Of a stretch of DNA of 64,000 bases, positions 1-8,162 are shown piece by piece (position 1 is the stretch's first letter; the number at the start of each line of letters is the position of its first letter). The translations under genes were made by a program, and so were the position numbers. Origin of the DNA: Paenibacillus turpanensis (GTDB lineage Bacteria; Bacillota; Bacilli; Paenibacillales; YIM-B00363); contig NZ_WTLI01000001.1 of assembly GCF_011421635.1 (NCBI RefSeq), positions 159,213-223,212 on the forward strand, in the 5' to 3' direction. The notes below the pieces were generated by a model. The model was given only the letters and a program-made list of their open reading frames with translations, had not been told where the DNA came from and searched no databases.

Positions 1-935
1 TTTGGCTTCACTGCAGCACCTGTCTGCACTTCCAGCCCTTGAACCTGTGGCGGCAGTTCACGACCTCCTGCAGTACTTCCTCCTCCTTGGAGGCCCCCCT
101 GAATAGGAACGGCCGCCGCTGATGGCAAAGGTGCCCGTGGAGGCACCGATGCGGCGGCAGCATTCCCTCCGGGAGCACCCGCGCCGATCCGCTCTCCCGC
201 AGCCGGCTTTTGCCCCTCCGCTCCCTCTTTCCCGGGCTCCATAACGCCGAGAACCGCTGCCCCAGCTGCTGAAATTTTCGAAAGCACCGCTTCGAGCTTG
301 CCGGCCAGCTGTGCTGTTTGTGCGTTTCCTCGTTCCGAGGCGGAGCGCGCCAAATCCTTCAATTCGCCGCTGAGCTTGTCCAGCAGCGAATCCAGAGGCG
401 GCCCGAATAACGTCTGACGCAGCGACTTCACCACATCCTCGCTAAGCGGCAGTCCACGCTTAACAGCCAAAATCCCCGCTTGGGCCAGCTCGTCCGCATC
501 AGCGCTTCGCAGTGCCTGCTCCCCGAGCCCTGTTCGCAGCGTATCAATCGTTTCGCGTGTGACCGCCATACCGGCCGCCTGCACATGCTGAACCAGCCTG
601 CGCAGCTCCGGCTGGTCCTTAAGGCCAAGCACCTTCAGCGCATCCCCGGCCGCCTCCGGGTTAATCGGCAATGCGGATTTCTGCAAAGGCTTCAGCACGA
701 CCTGTCCTTGAGCGGATTCCGGCTGTACCTGCAGCAGCGTAACCTGTCCCGGGGCCAGCGGTGTTTCAAGCCTCGCTTTGACATGCGTGCCTCCCAAATT
801 TACGATTGCTTCTTGATTTTCCAGAAGCTGCAGCACCAGCCCCTTGATCACCTGACCGACCTTCAGCTCAAGTAGCTTCGGCTCTGCAGGCGCAACATCT
901 CCAACAAATGAACGCAGCAGCTGCTGTATATTCAT
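1..935 (-). CDS. YlqG-like / FliK-like hypothetical protein, 3' end cut by window
   Basis: Open frame of 311 codons from an ATG at 935 running off the left edge; a G-rich Shine-Dalgarno (AAAGGGGGGG) precedes the start. It begins MNIQQLLRSFVGD; a short domain around residues 20-60 (VIKGLVLQLLENQEAIVNLGG) is followed by a helical Leu/Ala/Gln-rich part and, after about residue 230, a low-complexity Ala/Pro/Gly linker. It lies directly downstream of rnhB, the place of ylqG in B. subtilis. YlqG-type proteins resemble flagellar hook-length control proteins (FliK) but have no settled role. The identification rests mainly on synteny and composition. The C-terminal domain that would decide FliK kinship is outside the window. 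Confidence 0.6.
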   Translation of the reverse strand, partial: MNIQQLLRSFVGDVAPAEPKLLELKVGQVIKGLVLQLLENQEAIVNLGGTHVKARLETPLAPGQVTLLQVQPESAQGQVVLKPLQKSALPINPEAAGDALKVLGLKDQPELRRLVQHVQAAGMAVTRETIDTLRTGLGEQALRSADADELAQAGILAVKRGLPLSEDVVKSLRQTLFGPPLDSLLDKLSGELKDLARSASERGNAQTAQLAGKLEAVLSKISAAGAAVLGVMEPGKEGAEGQKPAAGERIGAGAPGGNAAAASVPPRAPLPSAAAVPIQGGLQGGGSTAGGRELPPQVQGLEVQTGAAVKP

Positions 936-1008
936 TCCCGCCCCCCCCTTTCCCGACATCGTTACGTACTATATCGGCTTATTCCAGATAAACAGTTAGA
1001 GGCACCCG

Positions 1009-1617
1009 CTAAAACAACTCCTGCTGCTCTGCAAACAGCTTTCCCAAAAAAGACTGTCTATGTAATGGACTCGGCCCATATTCCAATAATGCCTGCCGAT
1101 GCTCTTTCGTCGCATAGCCTTTATGCGATCCAAGACCGTACTGCGGGTACTGTGCGTCCCACTGCAGGCACAGTCGATCCCGTGTTACTTTAGCGATAAT
1201 CGAGGCAGCCGCAATCGATTGGCTTAGCGCATCTCCATGGATGACAGCCAGCTGCTCAATATCGGTATCGATTTTTTCCGCATCGACCAATAAATATCCG
1301 GGCCGTATCCGCAAGCCTTCAACCGCCTTCTTCATGGCCAATCTTGACGCCTGCTTAATATTTATCCGATCAATGACCGAACAGTCCACACGTCCAATCG
1401 AAACCGCATCGGCCTGCTCCATGATCGTTTCAAAAAGCTGCTCCCGCTTCTTTTCACTGAGCTTCTTTGAGTCGTTCACACCCTCCAGCACCAAGCCTGC
1501 CGGAAGAATGACCGCAGCGGCCACCACATCCCCAAACAAACACCCTCTGCCAACCTCATCGACCCCTGCAATGGATGTTAAGCCGCGTTCCCATAATTCC
1601 TGTTCATATTGAAGCAT
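1009..1617 (-). CDS. rnhB: Ribonuclease HII
   Basis: Hydrolyses the RNA strand of RNA-DNA hybrids and starts removal of single ribonucleotides from DNA. 202 aa. The catalytic acidic residues are visible: D20 and E21 in GVDEVGRG, D112 in LLVDA and D147 in KVTRD. After GRG the usual PLAGPVV-type stretch reads CLFGDVV, a departure from the common motif. The ATG at 1617 is chosen because GGAAGGGAG lies about 8 nt upstream and the product then has normal length; an in-frame extension upstream has no such signal and runs into the rbgA terminator. It follows rbgA, as in other Bacillales. Confidence 0.95.
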   Translation of the reverse strand: MLQYEQELWERGLTSIAGVDEVGRGCLFGDVVAAAVILPAGLVLEGVNDSKKLSEKKREQLFETIMEQADAVSIGRVDCSVIDRINIKQASRLAMKKAVEGLRIRPGYLLVDAEKIDTDIEQLAVIHGDALSQSIAAASIIAKVTRDRLCLQWDAQYPQYGLGSHKGYATKEHRQALLEYGPSPLHRQSFLGKLFAEQQELF

Positions 1618-1685
1618 ATCAAGACTCCCTTCCATCCCTCTATTGTAAAGGCAGAGAGCATTGAGGAAAAGCCTTGACACCGCAT

Positions 1686-1734
1686 AAAAAAAAACGCCCA
1701 TGCGGCATTCGTGTGGAATGTCCGCATCAGCGTT
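1686..1734 (-). terminator. Terminator behind rbgA
   Basis: Minus-strand hairpin with arms AACGC..ATGCGG and CCGCAT..GCGTT at 1693-1734, then a run of nine T. The hairpin overlaps the rbgA stop codon. It separates rbgA from rnhB, so rnhB is either read through or has its own promoter. Confidence 0.8.
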
Positions 1735-2609
1735 TACGGTTTTTCTAAACTAATTCTGCCTAGCTTGCCTGTCTGCAGATCGCGCAGCAGTACCCGTGAT
1801 GCTTTTTCCAGGTTCACGATCCCACCGCCCTGCAGGCATCCTCTTCTGCGTCCGATTTGCTCCATGACCCCGACAACGGCATCGCCAAAAAACTCGGACT
1901 CTGGATCCGGCAATGTCTCCAGCTCCCCCAGATCATACCGATCCTGCAAAAGTCCCGGGTAGGCGTCCGCTAAATATCCTGTCAAATGAAAAGCAACATC
2001 TTCCACGTTTAAAATTTCTTCCTTGATTGCACCGCTCGCCGCTAGACGATAACCGACCTTCTGATCCTCGAACTTCGGCCATAAAATTCCCGGTGTATCG
2101 AGCAGCTCAATCCCTGTGCCGACGCGAATCCACTGCTGGCCCTTCGTAACACCCGGCCGGTCACCGGTCGCCGCTACTTTGCGTCCCGCGAGCCGGTTAA
2201 TCAGCGTCGATTTACCCACGTTCGGAATACCGACGATTAAGATGCGCACCGCGCGCGGATTGACACCCTTCGCTTCCCAGCGTGCAAATTTTTCCGCCAT
2301 CAGCTCTTCGGCCCGCGGCTGAATTTCATTCACCCGGTGACCGCTGGATGCATCAATCGGCAGAGCCTTTAACCCTTTATCGGCAAAATAGCTGACCCAT
2401 TGTTCCGTTACCCTCGGATCGGCCAGGTCCGTCTTATTCAATAATACGAGCCTCGGCTTATCCTTTAAAATATCATCAATCATCGGATTCCGGCTGGATA
2501 GCGGCAATCTGGCATCCAGGAGCTCTATCGCCACGTCAATCAGCTTCAGCTTTTCCTCGATTTGCCGTCTCGCCCGCGTCATATGGCCGGGAAACCATTG
2601 TATTGTCAT
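1734..2609 (-). CDS. rbgA: Ribosome biogenesis GTPase RbgA (YlqF)
   Basis: Circularly permuted GTPase needed for late assembly of the 50S subunit. 291 aa. The permuted motif order is clear: G4 NKTD at 58-61 comes before the P-loop GIPNVGKS at 127-134 and G3 DTPG at 171-174; a C-terminal helical domain follows. The start [10 protein letters not shown] is the family N-terminus, with AGGTGG 6 nt upstream. It sits between lepB and rnhB in the rplS-lepB-rbgA-rnhB order. Confidence 0.96.
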   Translation of the reverse strand: MTIQWFPGHMTRARRQIEEKLKLIDVAIELLDARLPLSSRNPMIDDILKDKPRLVLLNKTDLADPRVTEQWVSYFADKGLKALPIDASSGHRVNEIQPRAEELMAEKFARWEAKGVNPRAVRILIVGIPNVGKSTLINRLAGRKVAATGDRPGVTKGQQWIRVGTGIELLDTPGILWPKFEDQKVGYRLAASGAIKEEILNVEDVAFHLTGYLADAYPGLLQDRYDLGELETLPDPESEFFGDAVVGVMEQIGRRRGCLQGGGIVNLEKASRVLLRDLQTGKLGRISLEKP

Positions 2610-2643
2610 CTTGCGCCACCTGCTTCCTGCATTCCGTCAGCCT

Positions 2644-3243
2644 CTAATGTGCAACAAATCCGATTTGCGAGAGAGGCCAAATCCGCACATCCGCCCGGCC
2701 AATTACTTTCTCATATTCGATAAAACCGATATCTCTGCTGTCTCTGCTGTTTCTCCGGTTATCGCCCATGACAAATAACTGATTTTCCGGAACGATATGC
2801 TCATCATAATTTTTATTGTTGTAAGTATTCCCGTTCCCCAGCTTTGCATATTCATCGATCACGCTCTGGATATAAGGCTCGGCAATCTTCTCCCCGTTTA
2901 CAAAGACCGCATCTCCGTCTACCCTCACCGTGTCGCCAGGGAGCCCGATAACACGTTTAATATAGTCGGACCCGTCCGGCGCCTCAAAAACGATAACCTC
3001 GCCGTGCTCAGGTTCACGAATATCATACAATATCTTATTGACAATTACCCGTTCTCCTGTATGAAAATTCGGCTCCATGGATGGACCATCAACAAGATAA
3101 GGGGAAAATAAAAATACCCGGATGACGACGACGAGTACAGCGGCAATCAATAGCGCCTTAACCCAATCAATAACTTCTTCCTTCCAGCCTGGTTTCACTT
3201 CCGCCGCTTGCTGCGAGTACTGCCCAGATTGCTCCTGCTCCAT
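2644..3243 (-). CDS. lepB: Signal peptidase I
   Basis: Membrane serine peptidase that removes signal peptides from exported proteins. 199 aa with one N-terminal membrane segment (about residues 27-47) and the catalytic domain outside. Ser55 in GPSMEP and Lys96 in DYIKRVIGLPGD form the Ser/Lys dyad; the box MGDNRRNSRDSR is also present. AAGGAGG precedes the ATG. It follows rplS beyond a hairpin that may reduce read-through. This location is not that of B. subtilis sipS, but the rplS-lepB-rbgA order occurs in other Firmicutes. Confidence 0.95.
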   Translation of the reverse strand: MEQEQSGQYSQQAAEVKPGWKEEVIDWVKALLIAAVLVVVIRVFLFSPYLVDGPSMEPNFHTGERVIVNKILYDIREPEHGEVIVFEAPDGSDYIKRVIGLPGDTVRVDGDAVFVNGEKIAEPYIQSVIDEYAKLGNGNTYNNKNYDEHIVPENQLFVMGDNRRNSRDSRDIGFIEYEKVIGRADVRIWPLSQIGFVAH

Positions 3244-3299
3244 AGCCCTGCCTCCTTTTCCACCTTATACAGGTCATTTTCATGCTTGTTTGGCATAAC

Positions 3300-3333
3300 A
3301 AAAAGGAGCCCCCTTATCGGCAAGCCCCTTTTG
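3300..3333 (-). terminator. Terminator or attenuator behind rplS
   Basis: Minus-strand stem AAAAGGGGC / GCTCCTTTT (nine pairs, one G-U) followed by T residues, 3 nt after the rplS stop. It probably separates strong rplS expression from lepB. Confidence 0.7.
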
Positions 3334-3336
3334 GTT

Positions 3337-3684
3337 TTATCGAATTTCTTGGATACGTGCTGCTTTACCGCGAAGTTCGCGAAGATAGTAGAGCTTCGCG
3401 CGACGTACCTTACCACGGCGAGCCACTTCAATCTTATCTACTTTAGGCGAATGCAGCGGGAACGTACGCTCCACACCGACACCGTAAGAAATTTTACGAA
3501 CTGTAAATGATGCGCTGATTCCACCGCCGCGGCGCTTGATAACAACACCCTCGAACAACTGAATACGTTCGCGGTTGCCCTCTTTTACCTTAACGTGAAC
3601 CTTCAGCGTATCACCTGGACGAAACGCAGGAATATCCGTGCGTAGCTGTTCCTTCGTAAGTTCTGCAATAATGTTCATATTCAT
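3337..3684 (-). CDS. rplS: 50S ribosomal protein L19
   Basis: Large-subunit protein at the 30S-50S interface. The chosen ATG at 3684 gives 115 aa ([14 protein letters not shown]...), the normal family length, with AAGGAGG 10 nt upstream; the frame is open further upstream but that is leader sequence. [26 protein letters not shown] and the basic [14 protein letters not shown] end are typical. It is transcribed from its own promoter at 3802-3830, separately from trmD. Confidence 0.97.
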   Translation of the reverse strand: MNMNIIAELTKEQLRTDIPAFRPGDTLKVHVKVKEGNRERIQLFEGVVIKRRGGGISASFTVRKISYGVGVERTFPLHSPKVDKIEVARRGKVRRAKLYYLRELRGKAARIQEIR

Positions 3685-3689
3685 TAGGT

Positions 3690-3795
3690 GACTCCCTCCT
3701 TCCCCACAGGCGTTCATGCCGCTCCTTCCCGCTCTTCGGCGAGAGATCATTGCAGACAGCGGACCACCGGACTATGTACGGCTAAAACCGCAACA
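3690..3795 (-). promoter_or_regulatory. Possible L19 leader (structured 5' UTR of rplS)
   Basis: The 110-nt untranslated leader predicted from the promoter contains nested complementarity on the minus strand: CCGCT pairs with AGCGG and encloses CTCT/AGAG around a short loop (about 3730-3765), just before a GGGAAGGA tract. Firmicutes rplS genes are known to carry a short structured leader (L19 leader), thought to bind L19 itself. The pairing is seen by eye; the family match is inferred from position. Confidence 0.4.
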
Positions 3796-3801
3796 GACAT
3801 T

Positions 3802-3830
3802 ATATTATCACAGCTCCGCCTATATTACAA
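3802..3830 (-). promoter_or_regulatory. Sigma-A promoter of rplS, extended -10
   Basis: TTGTAA (3825-3830), 17-nt spacer, TGA-TAATAT (-10 at 3802-3807). The TG one base before the -10 makes it an extended -10 promoter. Predicted start near 3795. Confidence 0.7.
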
Positions 3831-3933
3831 GAACATTTATGATCCTCTGCATACCAACGATCGAATAAGGCAGAAGGTCATCCGGATAAGGAGATCATTC
3901 TCGGTTCATTGCATCCCGCTATCCCCTTCGCTC

Positions 3934-3962
3934 AGAAAAAGAAACTGACCTTTCCCAAGGTC
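3934..3962 (-). terminator. Terminator ending the trmD transcript
   Basis: Minus-strand hairpin GACCTT-GGGA-AAGGTC (3947-3962) followed by AGTTTCTTTTT. It lies about 215 nt after the trmD stop, between trmD and the rplS promoter. The remaining 3963-4178 shows no convincing gene. Confidence 0.6.
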
Positions 3963-4178
3963 GCATGAGCACAGCTGCAGCAGCTCGTCTCTCCCGTCCT
4001 TCTCCTGAGAGAAAGGGATAGTCATTACCTTAGCCGCCAAAGCTCAGTAAACCCCCATTACAGGCTGCTAGCATTATGCAGACAGAATACCCCCGTCCCA
4101 GCCAGGCAGCCAACATCCACTCCACTCAGAGCCTCATCCGCTTACTTGCCTTAGATACAAGTTCCGACTCCAATTGTT

Positions 4179-5069
4179 TTATCCCCGCTCTCCATTGCCG
4201 TTCGCCTCACTCTGCTTCCGTTCCTCTGCCAGCTCCCGTTTCGCTTCTGCCAACAGCTTCTGCTCCTTGGCATCAAGTACATGCCCTTCGAGCAGCTCCG
4301 GTCTTCGGCTCAGCGTCCGTTTAAAGGACTCCTTTCGCCTCCACGCCGCGATTTTGGCATGATCCCCGGACAACAGCACTTCCGGCACACTCCAGCCTCT
4401 AAATTCCGGAGGTCTTGTATAATGAGGGTACTCCAGCAAGCCTGTACTAAAAGAGTCCGTTACCGCCGAAGTTTCATTTCCAAGCACACCCGGAAGCAGC
4501 CTGGCGACGCTGTCAATGACGGCCATTGCGGCAATTTCTCCGCCTGTGAGCACAAAATCACCGAGCGAAATTTCGTCCGTTATCAAGTGCTCCCGAATCC
4601 GCTCATCATACCCCTCATAATGCCCGCAAATAAGGATTAGATGCTCCTGGGCTGCAAGCTCCTCCGCCTTTTTTTGCGAATACGGCTCTCCTTGAGGGCA
4701 TAAGAGAATGATTTTTCGCTTCACGTGATCAGAACATCCGACACGCCCCATGCCCGCTGCATTCGCCGGAGAAGCATCCACCTGCAATATTTGTCCGGCA
4801 TCCGCTTCTCCCTCCTGACAGCCGCCAATAAACCGTTCCACGCCAAGCACATGCTCGACGGCCGCGAACAAAGGCTCCGGCTTAAGCACCATCCCTCCGC
4901 CGCCGCCATACGGGTAGTCGTCCACCGTCTTATGCTTGTTCGTCGAAAAGTCGCGAAAATCAGTGACATCGACATCCAGCAACCCTTTTTGCCTTGCTTT
5001 CCCTAATATGCTGGAGCTCAGCACGCCCTCAAACATTGCCGGAAACAAGGACAGCACGTCAATTTTCAA
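4179..5069 (-). CDS. trmD: tRNA (guanine-N1-)-methyltransferase with internal insertion
   Basis: Methylates G37 of tRNAs read with a G at position 36, preventing frameshifts; SPOUT-class knotted enzyme. 296 aa against about 240-250 in most bacteria. The family blocks are intact ([45 protein letters not shown]). The extra length is an insertion of about 35 residues at 77-116, containing [11 protein letters not shown] and [11 protein letters not shown], plus a hydrophilic tail. The start codon is TTG (5067-5069), two bases after the rimM stop with only a weak AAGG upstream, suggesting translational coupling to rimM. Confidence 0.95.
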   Translation of the reverse strand: MKIDVLSLFPAMFEGVLSSSILGKARQKGLLDVDVTDFRDFSTNKHKTVDDYPYGGGGGMVLKPEPLFAAVEHVLGVERFIGGCQEGEADAGQILQVDASPANAAGMGRVGCSDHVKRKIILLCPQGEPYSQKKAEELAAQEHLILICGHYEGYDERIREHLITDEISLGDFVLTGGEIAAMAVIDSVARLLPGVLGNETSAVTDSFSTGLLEYPHYTRPPEFRGWSVPEVLLSGDHAKIAAWRRKESFKRTLSRRPELLEGHVLDAKEQKLLAEAKRELAEERKQSEANGNGERG

Positions 5070-5071
5070 AG

Positions 5072-5593
5072 CTAAATCAAGCCTTCCATCAGATGTACTT
5101 TAACTTTCTTCTCTTCAATATTTACATCAAGCACCACGTCATTGATATAGGGAATGAGCAGGTCCTTGCCTTTCGGCCGTCCAACGACCCAAACATCATT
5201 CGCTCCTGGGGTTAAAATTTCTTTTACCTTACCGAGCAGCTCGCCTTCCTCACTGTAGACCTCGCAGCCGACGATTTCGTGATAATAAAACTCGTCCTCT
5301 TCCAGTTCAATCAGCTGATCCTCGGTTATTTTCAGTTCCCAGCCCTTAAAAGGCTCGATTTCATTGATGTTTGTAATCCCGTTAAACTTTATGTAATAAA
5401 GCCCCTTCTGCTCTCTCGCCGATTCCACTGTAAACATCTTCTGCTTGCTCGGATCCTCCGGATGCACAGCCAGCAGCTCGCTTCCTTTGGCGAAGCGCTC
5501 CTCTGGGAAATCCGTCTGTGCCAGCACCTTTACATCTCCGCGAATTCCGTGCGTATTTACGATCTTCCCTACATTAAACATCTTTTCAGCCAT
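5072..5593 (-). CDS. rimM: 16S rRNA processing protein RimM
   Basis: Assists 30S maturation by binding S19. 173 aa from the ATG at 5593 ([23 protein letters not shown]), chosen because GGAGG lies 7 nt upstream; the frame extends seven codons further without signal. The N-terminal beta-barrel with [15 protein letters not shown] and the C-terminal PRC-barrel ([16 protein letters not shown]...ANDVWVV) are both present. It is coupled to trmD. The ylqD gene found between khpA and rimM in B. subtilis is absent here. Confidence 0.95.
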   Translation of the reverse strand: MAEKMFNVGKIVNTHGIRGDVKVLAQTDFPEERFAKGSELLAVHPEDPSKQKMFTVESAREQKGLYYIKFNGITNINEIEPFKGWELKITEDQLIELEEDEFYYHEIVGCEVYSEEGELLGKVKEILTPGANDVWVVGRPKGKDLLIPYINDVVLDVNIEEKKVKVHLMEGLI

Positions 5594-5671
5594 TTCCACA
5601 CCTCCACACAGCATTGCCTTTAGCTTATCCCATTTTCACCGAAGATCGAGAAAAATAAAAGCGTTCAAAGA

Positions 5672-5708
5672 TAAAAAGGTTAGAAGCATTTATCGCGCTC
5701 CTAACCCT
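5672..5708 (-). terminator. Terminator behind khpA
   Basis: Minus-strand stem GGTTAG-GAGC / GCTT-CTAACC closed by about 10 nt and followed by TTTTTATC. It separates the ylxM-ffh-rpsP-khpA transcript from rimM-trmD. Confidence 0.8.
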
Positions 5709-5715
5709 TTATTGA

Positions 5716-5946
5716 TTACGATACAATTTCCACGTTCACACGCTTGCTTTCTTTCACGGCTGCCGAGGTGACGACAGTGCGCAGCGCCTTGACAATCCGC
5801 CCCTGCTTGCCGATAACTTTGCCGACATCTTCAGGATGCACGGACAGCTCGTACGTGATGGAGCGGTCGTCTTCGGTAACTTTAACGCGCACCTCTTCCG
5901 GATGGTCGACCAGCTTTGACGCAATGATCGTAATTAATTGTTCCAT
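5716..5946 (-). CDS. khpA: KH-domain RNA-binding protein KhpA (YlqC)
   Basis: Small RNA-binding protein that works with KhpB (Jag) in several Firmicutes. 76 aa consisting of one KH domain; the nucleic-acid-contacting GxxG loop is GKQGR near residue 46. It lies 24 nt downstream of rpsP, as in B. subtilis. Confidence 0.93.
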   Translation of the reverse strand: MEQLITIIASKLVDHPEEVRVKVTEDDRSITYELSVHPEDVGKVIGKQGRIVKALRTVVTSAAVKESKRVNVEIVS

Positions 5947-5970
5947 CTCTAACCCCCCGTACAGAAGGCA

Positions 5971-6243
5971 TTACTTCTGAAGCTTGGATTCGTGGAATTT
6001 CTTCAAGATGCCCGCTTTGCTGAACAGGTTGCGGACAGTATCGGAAGCTTGAGCGCCGTTTTGCAGCCACTTCAATGCTTTTTCTTCATCGATGTTTACC
6101 TGTGCCGGTTGAGCTACAGGGTTATAAGTGCCGATTTCTTCGATGAAACGGCCGTCACGCGGAGAACGGGAATCGGAAACCACCAGACGGTAGAAAGGAG
6201 CTTTGTGAGCGCCCATACGCTTAAGACGAATGCGAGTTGCCAT
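5971..6243 (-). CDS. rpsP: 30S ribosomal protein S16
   Basis: Small-subunit assembly protein. 90 aa, with [21 protein letters not shown] and [19 protein letters not shown] as the family signature. AAGGAGGTG lies 8 nt before the ATG. It is in the ylxM-ffh-rpsP-khpA operon. Confidence 0.97.
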   Translation of the reverse strand: MATRIRLKRMGAHKAPFYRLVVSDSRSPRDGRFIEEIGTYNPVAQPAQVNIDEEKALKWLQNGAQASDTVRNLFSKAGILKKFHESKLQK

Positions 6244-6283
6244 GAAAATTCACCTCCTTAGTAAAATACGAAGCCACTATTTA

Positions 6284-7666
6284 TTAACGGAACGGGAACT
6301 TAGGACGTCCCCCGCCAAGCATATTTTTCATGCCGGCCAAGCCTTTCTTTCCCTTCTTGCCTTTGCCCATCATACCGGACATCTGCTTCATCATCTTGCG
6401 CATGTCCTCGAACTGCTTCAGGAAACGGTTCACATCCTGAACGGTGTTGCCGCTGCCTGCAGCAAGCCTGCGTCTGCGGCTGGCATTGATCAACTCCGGC
6501 TTCAGCTTCTCTTCCTTCGTCATGGAACGAACGATCGCTTCCACGCGAGAAAGCCGTTTCTCATCGACATTAAGATCCTTCAAGCCCTTCACATTATTCA
6601 TGCCGGGCAGCATATCGAGCAGCTGATCCAACGGACCCAGCTTACGCACCTGCTCCATCTGCTCAAGGAAATCCTCGAACGTAAATTCCGCACGGCGCAT
6701 CTTGCGTTCCATTTCCTTCGCTTTATCCGAGTCGATGTTCGCCTGCGCTTTCTCGATCAGCGTCAGCATATCGCCCATGCCAAGGATCCGGGAAGCCATC
6801 CGCTCCGGATGGAACGGCTCTAGTGCATCGAGCTTTTCGCCCGTCGCAGCAAACTTGATCGGGCAGCCGGTAACCGCCTTAACGGATAACGCCGCACCGC
6901 CGCGTGTATCGCCGTCGAGCTTGGTCAGCACGACACCCGTTAATTCGAGTGAATTGTGGAAATGCTCCGCTACATTCACCGCATCTTGACCGGTCATCGC
7001 ATCGACGACCAGCAGCGTCTCATCCGGCTTTACCTCAGCGCGGATTTGCTGCAGCTCATCCATTAAGGCTTCATCGATGTGAAGGCGGCCGGCGGTATCA
7101 ATAATCACGTAATCATTACCGTTTTCCTTGGCGTGCGCCACACCCTGCTTCGCAATTTCAACAGGGCTTGTTTGATCTCCAAGAGAAAATACCGGCACCT
7201 TCAGCTGCTCGCCGAGCACTTGAAGCTGCTTAATCGCAGCCGGACGATAAATGTCGCCGGCAACCAGCAAAGGACGATGATTTTGCGATACCAGGTACTT
7301 CGCCAGCTTGCCGGTCGTGGTTGTTTTCCCCGCACCCTGCAGCCCGGCCATCATAATTACCGTCGGCGGACGATTGGAGCGTGCCAGCTTCGCTTGCGTA
7401 CCGCCCATCAGCGCCGTCATTTCTTTATTCACGATGTCGACAACGACCATGCCGGGCGTGAAGCTCTTCATCACTTCCTGGCCGATCGCCTTTTCCTTCA
7501 CGCTTGCGACGAACTGTTTCACAACCTTAAAGTTAACATCCGCTTCAAGCAGAGCGAGACGAACCTCCCGCATTGCTTCATTGACATCGTCTTCCGTTAC
7601 TTTACCTTTTCCGCGCAGCTTGCTGAATACGCTCTGTAGCCGGTTGGATAAGCTTTCGAAAGCCAT
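6284..7666 (-). CDS. ffh: Signal recognition particle protein Ffh
   Basis: SRP54 GTPase that binds signal sequences of nascent membrane proteins and docks with FtsY. 460 aa: N domain, G domain with P-loop GLQGAGKTT near residue 110 and DTAGR near 190, then the Met-rich M domain (QMEQVRKLGPLDQLLDMLPGM...MRKMMKQMSGMMGKGKKG) that holds SRP RNA and the signal peptide. Preceded by AAAGGGGG. It follows ylxM at 34 nt. Confidence 0.97.
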   Translation of the reverse strand: MAFESLSNRLQSVFSKLRGKGKVTEDDVNEAMREVRLALLEADVNFKVVKQFVASVKEKAIGQEVMKSFTPGMVVVDIVNKEMTALMGGTQAKLARSNRPPTVIMMAGLQGAGKTTTTGKLAKYLVSQNHRPLLVAGDIYRPAAIKQLQVLGEQLKVPVFSLGDQTSPVEIAKQGVAHAKENGNDYVIIDTAGRLHIDEALMDELQQIRAEVKPDETLLVVDAMTGQDAVNVAEHFHNSLELTGVVLTKLDGDTRGGAALSVKAVTGCPIKFAATGEKLDALEPFHPERMASRILGMGDMLTLIEKAQANIDSDKAKEMERKMRRAEFTFEDFLEQMEQVRKLGPLDQLLDMLPGMNNVKGLKDLNVDEKRLSRVEAIVRSMTKEEKLKPELINASRRRRLAAGSGNTVQDVNRFLKQFEDMRKMMKQMSGMMGKGKKGKKGLAGMKNMLGGGRPKFPFR

Positions 7667-7699
7667 CTGTACATGCCCCCTTTCGTTTGAGGACTTCTA

Positions 7700-8041
7700 T
7701 TATATTAGCTCCGCCATTTGGTCAATAAGCGCGCGCAGCCGCTGTGCATCAGGCTCGGACTGTGCGGCCGAATCCCGCAGCTGCTGCAGACAGGCCATTC
7801 GGCGCTCGTGATTTTCCAATAGGCGCAGCTTCGATTCGTAATCGTTTAACGTCTGCTCGGCCCGTTTAATATGCTCATAAACCGCCTGCCGGCTGATGCC
7901 GGATTCTTCGGCGATTTCGCCAAGCGAAAAGTCGTCATGAAAATAATAAGTTAAAAATGTGCGCTGCTTTTCCGTAAGCAGCGGAGAGTAAAAGTCAAAA
8001 AGCAGGTTTATTCTTGTCGTTTTTGTAAGAGCGTCCGACAT
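7700..8041 (-). CDS. ylxM: YlxM-family helix-turn-helix protein, SRP-associated
   Basis: Putative DNA/RNA-binding protein always found upstream of ffh in Firmicutes and reported to interact with the SRP. 113 aa from the ATG at 8041 ([22 protein letters not shown]), with GGGAGG 9 nt upstream. [38 protein letters not shown] (residues about 22-60) is a sigma-70 region 4-like helix-turn-helix. Confidence 0.92.
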   Translation of the reverse strand: MSDALTKTTRINLLFDFYSPLLTEKQRTFLTYYFHDDFSLGEIAEESGISRQAVYEHIKRAEQTLNDYESKLRLLENHERRMACLQQLRDSAAQSEPDAQRLRALIDQMAELI

Positions 8042-8095
8042 GGGTGTGAACCTCCCTTTAACCGTCAAGGATAAACACTTTACAGCGACTTGAAT

Positions 8096-8124
8096 ATCAT
8101 ACCGAAAACAAAAAGAGATGTCAA
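8096..8124 (-). promoter_or_regulatory. Sigma-A promoter of ylxM-ffh
   Basis: TTGACA (8119-8124), spacer of exactly 17, TATGAT (8096-8101). The -35 box lies inside the 3' arm of the terminator hairpin of the upstream chemoreceptor gene, so one sequence serves two purposes. Confidence 0.75.
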
Positions 8125-8145
8125 GCGTGAATCCTTGACATCTCT
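8107..8145 (-). terminator. Terminator of the chemoreceptor gene
   Basis: Perfect 12-bp stem AGAGATGTCAAG / CTTGACATCTCT (8114-8125 with 8134-8145), 8-nt loop, followed on the minus strand by TTTTTGTTTT. Very strong intrinsic terminator 17 nt after the gene. Confidence 0.92.
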
Positions 8146-8162
8146 TCGTCTAGGTTTGCGGA

